A stretch of 64,000 bases of DNA from an uncultured Altererythrobacter sp. (lineage in GTDB: Bacteria > Pseudomonadota > Alphaproteobacteria > Sphingomonadales > Sphingomonadaceae): the NCBI GenBank assembly GCA_946886565.1, contig CAMPIX010000006.1, forward strand, positions 1 to 64,000. The letters run 5' to 3'. Of the stretch, positions 55,037 to 63,629 are shown piece after piece. The translations under genes were made by a program, and so were the position numbers. Below the pieces are notes generated by a model. It made no database searches. It saw nothing but the letters and a program-made list of their open reading frames with translations, and was not told the DNA's origin. Numbering within the stretch: the first letter of the stretch is position 1; every line of letters begins with the position of its first letter.

Positions 55037-55470
55037 TGTTCGCACTTCTGCTCATGCAGGCCGCAATGGCGGGAGATGGTGAGGCACCCCGTTGGCGCGA
55101 CCCTCCTGCCTGCTGGGACGGCTCGCAGTCGGAGCTCACGCATTGCGCTTGGACCGAATACCGCGAAGCCGATGCGGCGATGAATCGCCAATGGGAAAAG
55201 ACGGCGAAAATCCTGAAGCGTTACGACGTTGAGAGTCCGCCGGACGCAACGAGGCGCGAAAGTTCGCTCTTCAAAGCTCTCTTGGCCGGCCAGCGCGCCT
55301 GGTTGAAATATCGCGATGAGCATTGCCGCGTGTTCGGTGCTGGCGGCGGATCGATGTCGCCGATGCTCGAAGGGATATGCCTTCGCGACATCACTCGGAA
55401 GCGCACCGAGGAATTGGCGGAGCTTGCATCGAGCCCGGCAACGGGAAAACCCTACTTCGAGGACCAGTGA
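55036..55470 (+). CDS. LprI-like (DUF1311) secreted protein, first copy
   Basis: 144 residues. A short hydrophobic N-terminus ([13 protein letters not shown]) suggests export. The mature part has the pattern of the lysozyme-inhibitor LprI/DUF1311 family: paired cysteines in WDGSQSELTHCAW and EGICLRD, and a central LLAGQRAWLKYRDEHCRVFG. Family members sit in the periplasm or on the cell surface. GTG 55036 overlaps the scpA stop by one base. A paralogue lies after bioB at 57617. Confidence 0.75.
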   Translation: MFALLLMQAAMAGDGEAPRWRDPPACWDGSQSELTHCAWTEYREADAAMNRQWEKTAKILKRYDVESPPDATRRESSLFKALLAGQRAWLKYRDEHCRVFGAGGGSMSPMLEGICLRDITRKRTEELAELASSPATGKPYFEDQ

Positions 55471-55471
55471 G

Positions 55472-55552
55472 TTGGCATCCGAAATCCGCACAGACTGGAC
55501 CCGCGAGGCGCTGAAGAGAGCCGTTTCCTTCATCGAATCCGGCACGATGTAA
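55472..55552 (+). pseudogene. Bio B-like 5' fragment (possible scar) or 26-residue mini-ORF
   Basis: From TTG 55472 a short frame reads [18 protein letters not shown] and ends at TAA 55552. It shares the octapeptide IRTDWTRE with the bioB N-terminus, and 23 of 24 bases agree over that stretch. The DUF3445 gene separates it from the real bioB at 56467. The simplest reading is the original bioB start left behind by insertion of the DUF3445 gene, as seen for mce; a functioning micro-protein cannot be excluded. Confidence 0.5.
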
Positions 55553-55556
55553 CGAG

Positions 55557-56363
55557 ATGACCCTCGGCTTCTCTGTCGACGAGCTGCTGCCCAAGGCGCG
55601 CGGGGGTGGGGTGCTCAAGATGGGGCTCGCCTCGCTGCCGGATGACGAATGGCTGCAGCCCGATCCCGATCTCGCCGCGCGCGAGGAGGGATTTGCCGCG
55701 TTTCCCGAAGGTATCCAGCTGGATCCCGAGGGCGAGGCGCCGGGGCGCGAGCTGGCGGCTATGCTCGGCGTTGCGGGCGGTTTGCCCGAGGCGGCGAGGG
55801 CGCGGTGGGAGGATATGTGCCTGCTCACCCGCCGCGAGGAGGAGGATTTCTACCGCCTCGTCGGCGCGGCGGTCGCCTTCCCGAGCGACTGGCGTCCGGC
55901 GGAGAAGATGGGCCTGCCGCTGGTCGCGATGCACAAGCCGATCCAAGGCTATGCCGAGCAGCTTTCGAGCGGGGTCGATCACTTCATGCTGAAGTTGAAG
56001 TCAGGTCGAGCTTTCGGGCGCTGCAACTGGTTTATCGCGGCAACGCCTGCGCTGCATTGGGTGGCAGAACCGGCCGAGCAGGCCTTCGCCGGAGTCACCC
56101 CCGAGAACGCGGGCGAGACGCTGTTCGTGCGCTCCGAACGCCAGACGCTGCGTCGCCTGCCGAAAACCGGCGCGATCGTGTTCACGATCGGCATCTACGT
56201 CGCGCCGCTGGGCTCGCTGTCGCACGAAAATATCGCGCGGCTGTCGGCGGCGATGGACGTGCTGCTCTCGGGCGAGGGCGACCGCCGCGGCGCGCCCTAC
56301 TACGCCGCCGCGCTGCAAGGGTTTGCGCGGGAGCGCGGGGCCGCTATCGGGGCGGGCGTATGA
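55557..56363 (+). CDS. DUF3445 family protein (heme-dependent oxidative N-demethylase-like)
   Basis: 268 residues. The layout of DUF3445 proteins is visible: [29 protein letters not shown] (in parts) with a candidate heme-ligand His, then [15 protein letters not shown] and [26 protein letters not shown] (in parts). Characterised relatives are heme-dependent N-demethylases of methylated amines; whether this one acts on dimethylamine is unknown. The start is ATG 55557. It lies between two bioB-like starts, so it may be a recent arrival in the operon. Confidence 0.72.
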   Translation: MTLGFSVDELLPKARGGGVLKMGLASLPDDEWLQPDPDLAAREEGFAAFPEGIQLDPEGEAPGRELAAMLGVAGGLPEAARARWEDMCLLTRREEEDFYRLVGAAVAFPSDWRPAEKMGLPLVAMHKPIQGYAEQLSSGVDHFMLKLKSGRAFGRCNWFIAATPALHWVAEPAEQAFAGVTPENAGETLFVRSERQTLRRLPKTGAIVFTIGIYVAPLGSLSHENIARLSAAMDVLLSGEGDRRGAPYYAAALQGFARERGAAIGAGV

Positions 56364-56383
56364 CGATATTCCCCGACCACACC

Positions 56384-56458
56384 ACCGTTCGGTTCGAGCG
56401 CAGTCGAGAGCCGCTGGTACTGCACAATCGTGTCTCGACTACGCTCGACACGAACGGA
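56384..56458. repeat. Palindromic repeat, CCGTTCG family, short copy 2
   Basis: CCGTTCGGTTCGAGCGCAG on the left and a TCGACACGAACGG arm on the right form a 75-bp hairpin like the one at 51874-51942. It lies between the DUF3445 and bioB genes and supplies the GGAG used as Shine-Dalgarno for bioB. Confidence 0.83.
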
Positions 56459-56466
56459 GTTTGGAA

Positions 56467-57480
56467 GTGAGCGACGCCATCCGCACCGACTGGACCCGCG
56501 AGGAAATCGCAGCGCTGTTCGACCTTCCGTTCACCGAACTGCTGTTCCGCGCCGCCAGCGTGCACCGCGAAAACCATCCGCCCGAACAGGTCCAGCTCTG
56601 CACGCTGCTGTCGATCAAGACCGGCGGTTGTCCGGAGGACTGCGGCTATTGCTCGCAAAGCGTGAAGGCCGACAGCGGCGTCGAGGCGACCAAGCTGATG
56701 GACGTCCAGGCCGTGCTCCAGCGCGCTGCGCAGGCGAAGGACGCGGGCAGCCAGCGCTTCTGCATGGGCGCCGCCTGGCGCAACCCGAAGGATCGCGACA
56801 TGCCTGCGATCGTGAAGATCGTGCAGGGCGTGCGCGACATGGGGCTCGAAACCTGCATGACGCTCGGCATGTTGACCCCGAAGCAGGCAGACATGCTCGC
56901 CGAGGCCGGGCTCGACTACTACAACCACAACATCGACAGCAGCCCCGAGTACTACGAGCGCGTCATCACCACGCGAACCATGGACGAGCGGCTCGACACG
57001 CTCGCGAACGTGCGCTCGGCGGGGATCAACGTGTGCTCGGGCGGGATCGTCGGCATGGGCGAGACGCGCGCCGACCGCGTCGGCTTCGTCCACACGCTCG
57101 CCACGCTGCCGCAGCATCCCGAGAGCGTGCCGGTCAACGCGCTGGTGCCGGTGAAGGGCACGGTATTGGGCGACATGCTGGCCGACACCCCGCTCGCCAA
57201 GATCGACGACATCGAATTCGTGCGCACCGTGGCGGCGGCGCGGATCACCATGCCGCTGAGCATGGTCCGCCTCTCCGCCGGCCGCGAGTCGATGAGCGAG
57301 GCGACGCAAGCGCTGTGTTTCCTCGCCGGGGCGAACTCGATCTTCACCGGCGACAAGCTGCTGACCGCACCGAATGCCGGCGACGACAGCGATGGCGCGC
57401 TGTTCGCGAAGCTGGGGCTAACCGCGCTGCAGGGCGAGGAGCCGATGCGGGCGTGCAAGGCCGTGGGGGCGGCGGAGTGA
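56467..57480 (+). CDS. bioB: Biotin synthase
   Basis: Radical SAM enzyme of 337 residues that inserts sulfur into dethiobiotin. The [4Fe-4S] cysteines are Cys55, Cys59 and Cys62 in [13 protein letters not shown]. The downstream [13 protein letters not shown] and [12 protein letters not shown] blocks, with Cys near the [2Fe-2S] site, complete the family. GTG 56467 follows GGAG from the repeat. The biotin made here is needed by PccA encoded 0.6 kb downstream. No bioA, bioF or bioD is in the window. Confidence 0.96.
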   Translation: MSDAIRTDWTREEIAALFDLPFTELLFRAASVHRENHPPEQVQLCTLLSIKTGGCPEDCGYCSQSVKADSGVEATKLMDVQAVLQRAAQAKDAGSQRFCMGAAWRNPKDRDMPAIVKIVQGVRDMGLETCMTLGMLTPKQADMLAEAGLDYYNHNIDSSPEYYERVITTRTMDERLDTLANVRSAGINVCSGGIVGMGETRADRVGFVHTLATLPQHPESVPVNALVPVKGTVLGDMLADTPLAKIDDIEFVRTVAAARITMPLSMVRLSAGRESMSEATQALCFLAGANSIFTGDKLLTAPNAGDDSDGALFAKLGLTALQGEEPMRACKAVGAAE

Positions 57481-57495
57481 ATTCCGCCCAATCTC

Positions 57496-57580
57496 GTCAC
57501 CCCGGACTTGATCCGGGGTCCAGCTTTTCTTCGAACGCCTCGCCGAAAGAAGCGGGATGCCGGATCAAGTCCGGCATGAC
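57496..57580. repeat. Palindromic repeat, GTCACCCCGGA family
   Basis: GTCACCCCGGACTTGATCC on the left and GGATCAAGTCCGGCATGAC on the right flank an AT-richer centre with CTTTTCTTCG/CGAAAGAAG pairing. The ends are the opposite of each other, as in a mobile hairpin repeat. Only one half-copy of the family (about 31912-31930) is seen elsewhere in the window. Confidence 0.83.
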
Positions 57581-57616
57581 GGGAAATGGTTCGGGGTATG
57601 CCCCGCGGAGGTTCTC

Positions 57617-58042
57617 ATGATCTCGCTCGTACTCGCTCCCCTGCTGCTCTCGCAGGCCGGAGCCGATGCGCTGGATTGCGACAACGCGATGACCCAGGCC
57701 GCGATGAACATGTGTTCGAAGCGCGAGTTCGACCGTGCCGACGAAGCGCTCAACGCTGTCTGGAACGACGTGCGGACGCTGGCGAAGCGCGAGGACGCCG
57801 CGTACGATTACGATGACGGCCAGCCCGGTTACTGGGAAACCTTACTGAAAGCCCAGCGGGCCTGGCTGATCTATCGCGACGAACATTGCCGCCTGTCGAG
57901 CTACGACGCGCGCGGCGGCTCGCTCCAGCCGCTGCTCGTCAACAACTGCATGACCAGTCTCACCGAAACGCGCACACGCGAGTTGCGCGCCCTGCTGGAA
58001 AATCAGGTTTCGGGCGAGCCGAAGTCCGTGTCGGAGGAATAA
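57617..58042 (+). CDS. LprI-like (DUF1311) secreted protein, second copy
   Basis: 141 residues with a signal peptide (MISLVLAPLLLSQAGA, cut near ADA). The mature region has Cys in LDCDNAMTQAAMNMCSKRE (in parts), AQRAWLIYRDEHCRL and NNCMTSL, the same framework as the first copy at 55036. GGAGG precedes ATG 57617; a frame open further upstream lies in a repeat. Its last bases include the GGAGGA that serves pccA, so the two are coupled. The role in this biotin/propionate operon is unclear. Confidence 0.77.
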   Translation: MISLVLAPLLLSQAGADALDCDNAMTQAAMNMCSKREFDRADEALNAVWNDVRTLAKREDAAYDYDDGQPGYWETLLKAQRAWLIYRDEHCRLSSYDARGGSLQPLLVNNCMTSLTETRTRELRALLENQVSGEPKSVSEE

Positions 58043-58044
58043 GT

Positions 58045-60084
58045 TTGTTCAAGAAGATCCTCATCGCCAATCGCGGCGAGATCGCGTGCCGGGTCATAAA
58101 GACCGCGCGGCGCATGGGTATCGCGACCGTGGCGGTTTATTCGGATGCCGATGCGCGCGCGCCGTTCGTGCGGATGGCGGACGAGGCGGTGCATATCGGC
58201 CCGGCCCCCGCGGCGGAAAGCTATCTCGTCGCGGACAAGATCATCGCCGCGTGCAAGCAGACCGGGGCCGAGGCCGTGCATCCGGGCTACGGCTTTCTGT
58301 CCGAGCGGACCTCGTTCGCCGAACAGCTCGCGAAGGAGGGCATTGAGTTCATCGGCCCGCCGATCAACGCGATCGCGGCGATGGGCGACAAGATCGAGAG
58401 CAAGAAGCTCGCGAGGGAAGCCGGCGTCAACGTCGTCCCCGGCTTCGTCGGCGAGATCGAGGATACCGAGCACGCGGTGCGGATTTCGGACGAGATCGGC
58501 TATCCGGTGATGATGAAGGCGAGCGCGGGCGGCGGCGGCAAGGGCATGCGGCTTGCCTATAGCGAGACAGACGTTCGCGAGGGCTTCGAGAGCGTCAAGC
58601 GCGAGGGGCTGAACTCCTTCGGCGACGACCGCGTGTTTATCGAGAAATTCATCCTCAATCCGCGCCACATCGAAATCCAGGTGCTCGGCGACAAGCACGG
58701 CAACATCGTCTACTTGAACGAGCGCGAATGTTCGATCCAGCGCCGCCATCAGAAAGTGGTCGAGGAAGCGCCGAGCCCCTTCGTGACACCCAAGATGCGC
58801 AAGGCGATGGGCGAGCAGTGCGTCGCTCTGGCGCAGGCCGTGGGCTATTACAGCGCGGGCACGGTCGAGTTGATCGTCAGCGGCGCGGACGAGACCGGCG
58901 AGAGCTTCTACTTCCTCGAGATGAACACCCGGCTCCAGGTCGAGCACCCGGTGACCGAGGCGATCACCGGGGTCGATCTGGTCGAGCAGATGATCCGCGT
59001 CGCGGCGGGGGAGAAGCTGCCGTTCGCGCAAGCCGATGTCGGGATCGACGGCTGGTCGATCGAGAACCGCGTCTATGCCGAAGATCCCTATCGCGGCTTC
59101 CTGCCCAGCACCGGACGGCTGGTACGCTATCGCCCGCCGGTCGAGGGCTGGACCGACGACGGTGAGGCGAACGGACGGCGCGGCGTGAACGGCGTGCGCG
59201 TGGACGACGGCGTGTTCGAGGGCGGCGAAGTCTCGATGTTCTACGACCCGATGATCGCCAAGCTCGTCACCTGGGGCAAGACGCGCGACGAGGCGGCGGA
59301 CCTCCAGGTCCAGGCGCTCGACGCGTTCCGGCTCGAAGGACTCGGCCACAACGTCGATTTCCTCTCCGCGATCATGCAGCATCCGCGCTTCCGCTCGGGC
59401 GAACTGACCACCGGCTTCATCGCCGAGGAATACCCCGAAGGGTTCCACGGCGCGGCGGCTTCGGAGGAGCTCGAGCGCGCGCTCGCGGCGATCGGCGGGG
59501 TGATCGCCACGGCCGACGCCGACCGCGCGCGGCGGATCGACCAGCAGCTCGACGGCGATTTCTACGCGCCGGGCGAATGGACCGTGCGCATCGGGGAGAC
59601 CGACCACGAGGTTCGGCTCGAGGAGGATGCGATCACGGTCGACGGCGAGCCGGTCGCGCTCGACATGGAATACACCCCGGGCGACGCGATGGTCGAAGTC
59701 GAGCTGGGCGGCGACGAGGACACGCCGGGCGAGCCGCTGACGCTCCAGCTCGCGCGCACGCGCACCGGCTACGCGATCACCACGCGCGGGGCGACCCACC
59801 GGCTGCGCATTCTGCGCGCGGGCATCGCGCATCTCGCCGGGCATATGATCGAGAAGGAGCCGCCCGATCTTTCCAAAATGCTGATCTGCCCGATGCCGGG
59901 GCTGCTGGTGAAGCTCCACGTCGCCGAGGGCGAGGAGGTCCAGCCGGGCCAGCCGCTCGCCACGGTCGAGGCGATGAAGATGGAGAACATCCTCCGCGCC
60001 GAGAAGGCCGCCACCGTCAGCAAGATCAACGCCGGCGAGGGCGACAGCCTCGCGGTGGACGAGGTGATCCTGGAACTGGAATGA
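58045..60084 (+). CDS. pccA: Propionyl-CoA carboxylase alpha subunit (biotin carboxylase plus biotin carrier)
   Basis: 679 residues. The N-terminal biotin carboxylase (about 1-450) shows LIANRGEIACRV and an ASAGGGGKGMRLAY ATP-grasp loop. A linker domain follows, and the C-terminal biotinyl domain carries Lys645 in EAMKMEN for biotin attachment. TTG 58045 is strongly supported by GGAGGA at 58033-58038 and the canonical FKKILIANRGE start. It partners PccB encoded 9 kb upstream; a broader acyl-CoA specificity is possible. Confidence 0.95.
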   Translation: MFKKILIANRGEIACRVIKTARRMGIATVAVYSDADARAPFVRMADEAVHIGPAPAAESYLVADKIIAACKQTGAEAVHPGYGFLSERTSFAEQLAKEGIEFIGPPINAIAAMGDKIESKKLAREAGVNVVPGFVGEIEDTEHAVRISDEIGYPVMMKASAGGGGKGMRLAYSETDVREGFESVKREGLNSFGDDRVFIEKFILNPRHIEIQVLGDKHGNIVYLNERECSIQRRHQKVVEEAPSPFVTPKMRKAMGEQCVALAQAVGYYSAGTVELIVSGADETGESFYFLEMNTRLQVEHPVTEAITGVDLVEQMIRVAAGEKLPFAQADVGIDGWSIENRVYAEDPYRGFLPSTGRLVRYRPPVEGWTDDGEANGRRGVNGVRVDDGVFEGGEVSMFYDPMIAKLVTWGKTRDEAADLQVQALDAFRLEGLGHNVDFLSAIMQHPRFRSGELTTGFIAEEYPEGFHGAAASEELERALAAIGGVIATADADRARRIDQQLDGDFYAPGEWTVRIGETDHEVRLEEDAITVDGEPVALDMEYTPGDAMVEVELGGDEDTPGEPLTLQLARTRTGYAITTRGATHRLRILRAGIAHLAGHMIEKEPPDLSKMLICPMPGLLVKLHVAEGEEVQPGQPLATVEAMKMENILRAEKAATVSKINAGEGDSLAVDEVILELE

Positions 60085-60088
60085 GCCG

Positions 60089-60763
60089 ATGAGCGACCTC
60101 GCCGGCACCGGGCCCGAGCGCGTCGATGCTTTCATCGAGGAAAGCCTGCTCGCGGCCGATCCGGCGCTCGCCGCCTGCCGCGAGCGCAGCCGCGACGCGG
60201 GCCTGCCCGATATCGCCGTCACCGCGGCGCAGGCGAAATTTCTCCAGCTGCTGATCGAGGCGAGCGGAGCGAAGTCGGTGCTCGAAGTCGGTACGCTCGG
60301 CGGCTTCTCGACGATCTTCCTCGCGCGCGGCGCGGGGGCGGGCGGGCGCGTGGTCACGCTCGAGCTCGACGAGCGCTACGCCGAGCTCGCTCGCGCCAAC
60401 ATTGCCCGTGCCGCGCCGGCCGCCTCGGTCGAGGTGATCGTCGGCCCGGCGCTCGATAGCCTCGCGCGGCTTTCCGGCCCGTTCGACTTCGCATTCATCG
60501 ACGCCGACAAGGAGAACAACCGCGCCTATGTCGATCACGCGGCGCGGCTGGCGCGCGACGGCGCGCTGATCGTGGTCGACAATGTGGTGCGCGAGGGGCG
60601 CATCCTCGATCCCGATCCCGCCAGCGCTTCGGACACCGGCAGCCGCGCGCTCTACGCGCATGTGCGCGACCATCCGCAGCTCGAGGCGACCGCGCTCCAG
60701 ACGGTCGGCGCCAAGGGCTGGGACGGGGTGCTGATCGCGCGCGTGCGGAAGGGCGAGCACTGA
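60089..60763 (+). CDS. SAM-dependent O-methyltransferase, class I
   Basis: 224 residues of the family-3 O-methyltransferase type. The SAM-binding LEVGTLGGFSTIFLARG follows an N-terminal helix region, and FAFIDADKENN and VVDNVVREGRI provide metal-binding acidic residues of the COMT-like fold. Substrate unknown, probably a catechol-like or small phenolic compound. It begins 4 nt after pccA and 5 nt before csaA, so it is part of a tight string. Confidence 0.87.
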   Translation: MSDLAGTGPERVDAFIEESLLAADPALAACRERSRDAGLPDIAVTAAQAKFLQLLIEASGAKSVLEVGTLGGFSTIFLARGAGAGGRVVTLELDERYAELARANIARAAPAASVEVIVGPALDSLARLSGPFDFAFIDADKENNRAYVDHAARLARDGALIVVDNVVREGRILDPDPASASDTGSRALYAHVRDHPQLEATALQTVGAKGWDGVLIARVRKGEH

Positions 60764-60767
60764 GCCG

Positions 60768-61139
60768 ATGCACCTGAGCCATTCTCCCGAAGCGCCCGCG
60801 GGCGAGCAGATCGACTTCGACGCTTTCCTCAAGGCCGATATCCGCGTCGGCACGATCGTCGCGGCCGAGGCGTTCCCCGAGGCGCGCAAGCCGAGCTACA
60901 AGCTGCGGATCGATTTCGGCCCGGCGATCGGCGAGAAGAAGAGCTGCGCGCAGATCGCGGCGAACTACGCGCTCGACGAGCTGCCGGGGCGGCAGATCGC
61001 GGCGGTGGTCAACTTCCCGCCGCGCCAGATCGGGCCGGCGATGTCCGAGGTGCTGACGCTGGGCTTTGCCGACGAAGCGGGCGAAGTGGTGCTGTTCGCC
61101 CCCGATGCAACCGTCCCGAACGGGTCGCGCCTGTTCTGA
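60768..61139 (+). CDS. csaA: tRNA-binding protein, CsaA type
   Basis: OB-fold protein of 123 residues. The core IDFDAFLKADIRVGTIVAAE and KSCAQIAANYALDELPGRQI, with NFPPRQIGPAMSEVLTLG, matches the CsaA/EMAP-like tRNA-binding group that acts as a chaperone and binds tRNA or unfolded proteins. The complete OB fold ends PNGSRLF. It follows the methyltransferase by four nt. Confidence 0.88.
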   Translation: MHLSHSPEAPAGEQIDFDAFLKADIRVGTIVAAEAFPEARKPSYKLRIDFGPAIGEKKSCAQIAANYALDELPGRQIAAVVNFPPRQIGPAMSEVLTLGFADEAGEVVLFAPDATVPNGSRLF

Positions 61140-61331
61140 TGCAAGATACTGTGGCGTGCGCGCCACGTCACGCCACCAAATCGTTCCATTCTGCGACGTT
61201 CGTGGTTAACAATCTTGCGTGTATCGGCAGATGTAGGATATTTTCTGACTCACAGAGTGGCGATACCTGCGCCGGTGGCCCAAGCAGGGGACCGCTGCCG
61301 CCGTCGGGACCGATCGCTACGGAGACAGGCT

Positions 61332-61607
61332 ATGGCGCACAAAGGCGTGGGATTTTTCGACAGCCGGGGGCAGTTCTTCAAGACACCGGCAGACGCGACC
61401 GCGAGCGATCTCGCGGCGATGCTCGGCCGTATCGGCGAGGGCGATAGCCTCGCCCCGGGCATCGCCTTCAAACTGCTTGAACGGCGCAACGATATCGATC
61501 GCATCTTCGCGGAGCACGACGCGATGTGCGAAGCATGGGATGCGGTGAAGCTGCACGAGGTTCCCCCACCCGACAACGTGGCGGAACTTCCCAAGCGCGC
61601 AAGCTGA
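61332..61607 (+). CDS. Small conserved hypothetical protein
   Basis: 91 residues. It begins MAHKGVGFFDSRGQFFKTP and contains a TASDLAAMLGRIGEGDSL stretch and LLERRNDIDRIFAEHDAM, which look helical. No catalytic or membrane features are seen. A GGAGACAGG precedes ATG 61332. The longer frame from 61215 has no support. It is probably a family limited to related bacteria, judged from its clean coding pattern only. Confidence 0.65.
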   Translation: MAHKGVGFFDSRGQFFKTPADATASDLAAMLGRIGEGDSLAPGIAFKLLERRNDIDRIFAEHDAMCEAWDAVKLHEVPPPDNVAELPKRAS

Positions 61608-61674
61608 ACGAGGCGAGGCCTCGCCGGACTGAGGCGTGGCCGCCGATTTCGAGCGAATCGACCTCGAACCGGCT

Positions 61675-62442
61675 CTAGTCGATTAGCGCGACGGCCCTGA
61701 TCCATCCGGCGCTCGCGCGTTCGATCTTCACCGGGAAGCAGCTCAGGGTGAAGCCGTGAGGCGGCAGTGCGGCGAGGTTCGTCAGCTTCTCGATCTGGTA
61801 GTAGGGGCGGATGCGGCCGGCCTTGTGGCCTTCCCAGATGATCGACGGGTCGCGGCTTTCGGCCCAGCGCTTCGCGGTGTGGTTGAACGGCGCGTCCCAG
61901 CTCCACGCGTCGGTGCCGACCACTTCGACCCCGCGCGCGGTCAGCCACAGCGTCGCCTCGGCGCCGAGGCCGACACCCTGATCGGTGAAATTGTCGGTGC
62001 CATAGACCGCGCCCGACTGGACGAGCACGATATCGAGCGGCTGCAACTCGTATCCGATCCGCGCGAATTCGGCCTCGACCTCCGCAGCGCTCACCACGTG
62101 CCCGTGCGGCAGATGGCTGAAATCGAGTTTCACCCCAGGGCGGAGGAATCGGTCGAGCGGGGCCTGGTCGATGCTCGGCGCGGGCCGCGCGCCCTCATCA
62201 GTCGTGGAATGGTAGTGCCACGGCGCATCCATGTGCGTGCCGTTATGGGTCGAGAGTTCGAGCATCTCGACCGCCCAGCCTTCGCCATCGGGCAGGTCCG
62301 CCTTCTCCAGCCCCGGGAAGAACAGCGCGATCTGCGCCCAGGTGCTCTCGTGCGTCATGTAGGTGATCTTCGGCCGCATCACCTCGGGGTCGGAGATCAC
62401 CTCGTTGGTAATCGGGATCGACAGATCGACGAAGCGGGTCAT
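61675..62442 (-). CDS. Cyclase-family metal-dependent hydrolase
   Basis: 255 residues in the fold of bacterial kynurenine formamidase. The metal-binding signature is HNGTHMDAPWH at residues 66-76 (His66, His70, Asp72, His76). Early LSIPITNEVISDPEV is also typical. It probably opens a cyclic or formamide bond; the substrate is not readable without neighbours such as kynureninase, and none is present. ATG 62442 is chosen; upstream in-frame codons overlap a hairpin and lie in the aroB tail. Confidence 0.82.
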   Translation of the reverse strand: MTRFVDLSIPITNEVISDPEVMRPKITYMTHESTWAQIALFFPGLEKADLPDGEGWAVEMLELSTHNGTHMDAPWHYHSTTDEGARPAPSIDQAPLDRFLRPGVKLDFSHLPHGHVVSAAEVEAEFARIGYELQPLDIVLVQSGAVYGTDNFTDQGVGLGAEATLWLTARGVEVVGTDAWSWDAPFNHTAKRWAESRDPSIIWEGHKAGRIRPYYQIEKLTNLAALPPHGFTLSCFPVKIERASAGWIRAVALID

Positions 62443-62476
62443 GAGGCGAGAGTGCGTGGAGCGACGCGTGTGGTCA

Positions 62477-62511
62477 ATCCTCCCCATTTGGCTTCGCAAA
62501 ATGGGGAGGAT
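62477..62511 (-). terminator. Hairpin between aroB and the cyclase gene
   Basis: A perfect 13-bp stem ATCCTCCCCATTT (62477-62489) and its complement (62499-62511) enclose a nine-base loop GGCTTCGCA. It lies just downstream of the aroB stop on the minus strand and before the cyclase start. No U-tract follows, so it may end transcription in a Rho-assisted way, or it may be a small relative of the CCTCCCC repeats. Confidence 0.55.
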
Positions 62512-62519
62512 CGGGTCGG

Positions 62520-63629
62520 TTAGTGCGCCCGCAGTTCCTCGTCGAGGAATTCGGCGACGTCGGCGAGTTCGACGTCGCGCGCCACGAAGGCCGCGCCGAT
62601 GCCGCGCAGGAGGACGAAGGGGAGGGTGCCCGCGTCCATCTTCTTGTCGTGCAGCATGTGGTCGGCGAGGCGGCGGCCGTCGCAATCGAGCCCGAGCGCG
62701 GCGATCTCGCTCGGCAGACCGGCGGCGTCGACCGCGCGCGTAACGCGCTCCGCCTCGAGGTCGCCGATCAGCCCCAGCCTTGCCGAATAGCGCGCGGCGA
62801 GAACCATGCCGAGTGCGACGCCCTCACCGTGCAGCAGGCGGTCCGAAAAGCCGGTCTCCGCTTCGAGCGCGTGGCCGAAAGTATGGCCGAGGTTGAGCAG
62901 CGCGCGCCGGTCGGCGGTCTCGCGCTCATCCTCCGCGACGATCTTCGCCTTGGCCGCAACGCTCGTGGCGACCGCGCGTTCGAGCGCGGCCTCGTCGCGC
63001 GCCAGCACGGCTTCGCCGTTCGTCGCCAGCCAGCCGAAGAAATCGGGATCGCCGAGCACGCCGTATTTGAGCACTTCGGCATAGCCGGCGCGCATCTCGC
63101 GCTCGGGGAGGGTCGCGAGCGTGTCGAGATCGGCGAGCACGAGCGAGGGCTGGTGGAACGCGCCGACGAGGTTCTTGCCCGCCGCGGTGTTGATCGCGGT
63201 CTTGCCGCCCACCGAGCTGTCGACTTGCGCCAGCAGCGTGGTGGGCAACTGGATGAACTTGCACCCGCGCTTGAGGATCGCGGCGGCGAACCCGACGAGA
63301 TCGCCGATGACCCCGCCGCCGAGCGCAAGCACGTGATCGCCGCGCTCGACCTGTTCGGCAAGCAGCCAGTCGGTCACGCGCGCGAGCGTGTCCCAGCCCT
63401 TGCTCCCTTCGCCCGGCGGCAACACGAGCCAGCGCGTGTCGATTCCGCGCGCGGCGAACGAGGCGGCGACCGGCTCGCGCCAGGCTTGCGCCACGTTCTC
63501 GTCGGTGACGATCTGGACCGCGTCCTTGCGCAGCAGCGGCGCGCAATGTTGTGCCGCATCGCGCAGCAAACCCCTGGCGATACGGACTTCGTAGGAGCGT
63601 CCGCCGAGCTCCACCGGCACTACAGCCAT
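62520..63629 (-). CDS. aroB: 3-dehydroquinate synthase
   Basis: NAD- and Zn-dependent enzyme of 369 residues making 3-dehydroquinate from DAHP in the shikimate pathway. Key blocks are ALGGGVIGDLVGFAAA, QLPTTLLAQVDSSVGGKTAIN and the metal-binding LNLGHTFGHALE. It overlaps the aroK stop by ten bases, forming the standard aroK-aroB pair. The C-terminus ends with a variable tail (DEELRAH). Confidence 0.96.
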   Translation of the reverse strand: MAVVPVELGGRSYEVRIARGLLRDAAQHCAPLLRKDAVQIVTDENVAQAWREPVAASFAARGIDTRWLVLPPGEGSKGWDTLARVTDWLLAEQVERGDHVLALGGGVIGDLVGFAAAILKRGCKFIQLPTTLLAQVDSSVGGKTAINTAAGKNLVGAFHQPSLVLADLDTLATLPEREMRAGYAEVLKYGVLGDPDFFGWLATNGEAVLARDEAALERAVATSVAAKAKIVAEDERETADRRALLNLGHTFGHALEAETGFSDRLLHGEGVALGMVLAARYSARLGLIGDLEAERVTRAVDAAGLPSEIAALGLDCDGRRLADHMLHDKKMDAGTLPFVLLRGIGAAFVARDVELADVAEFLDEELRAH

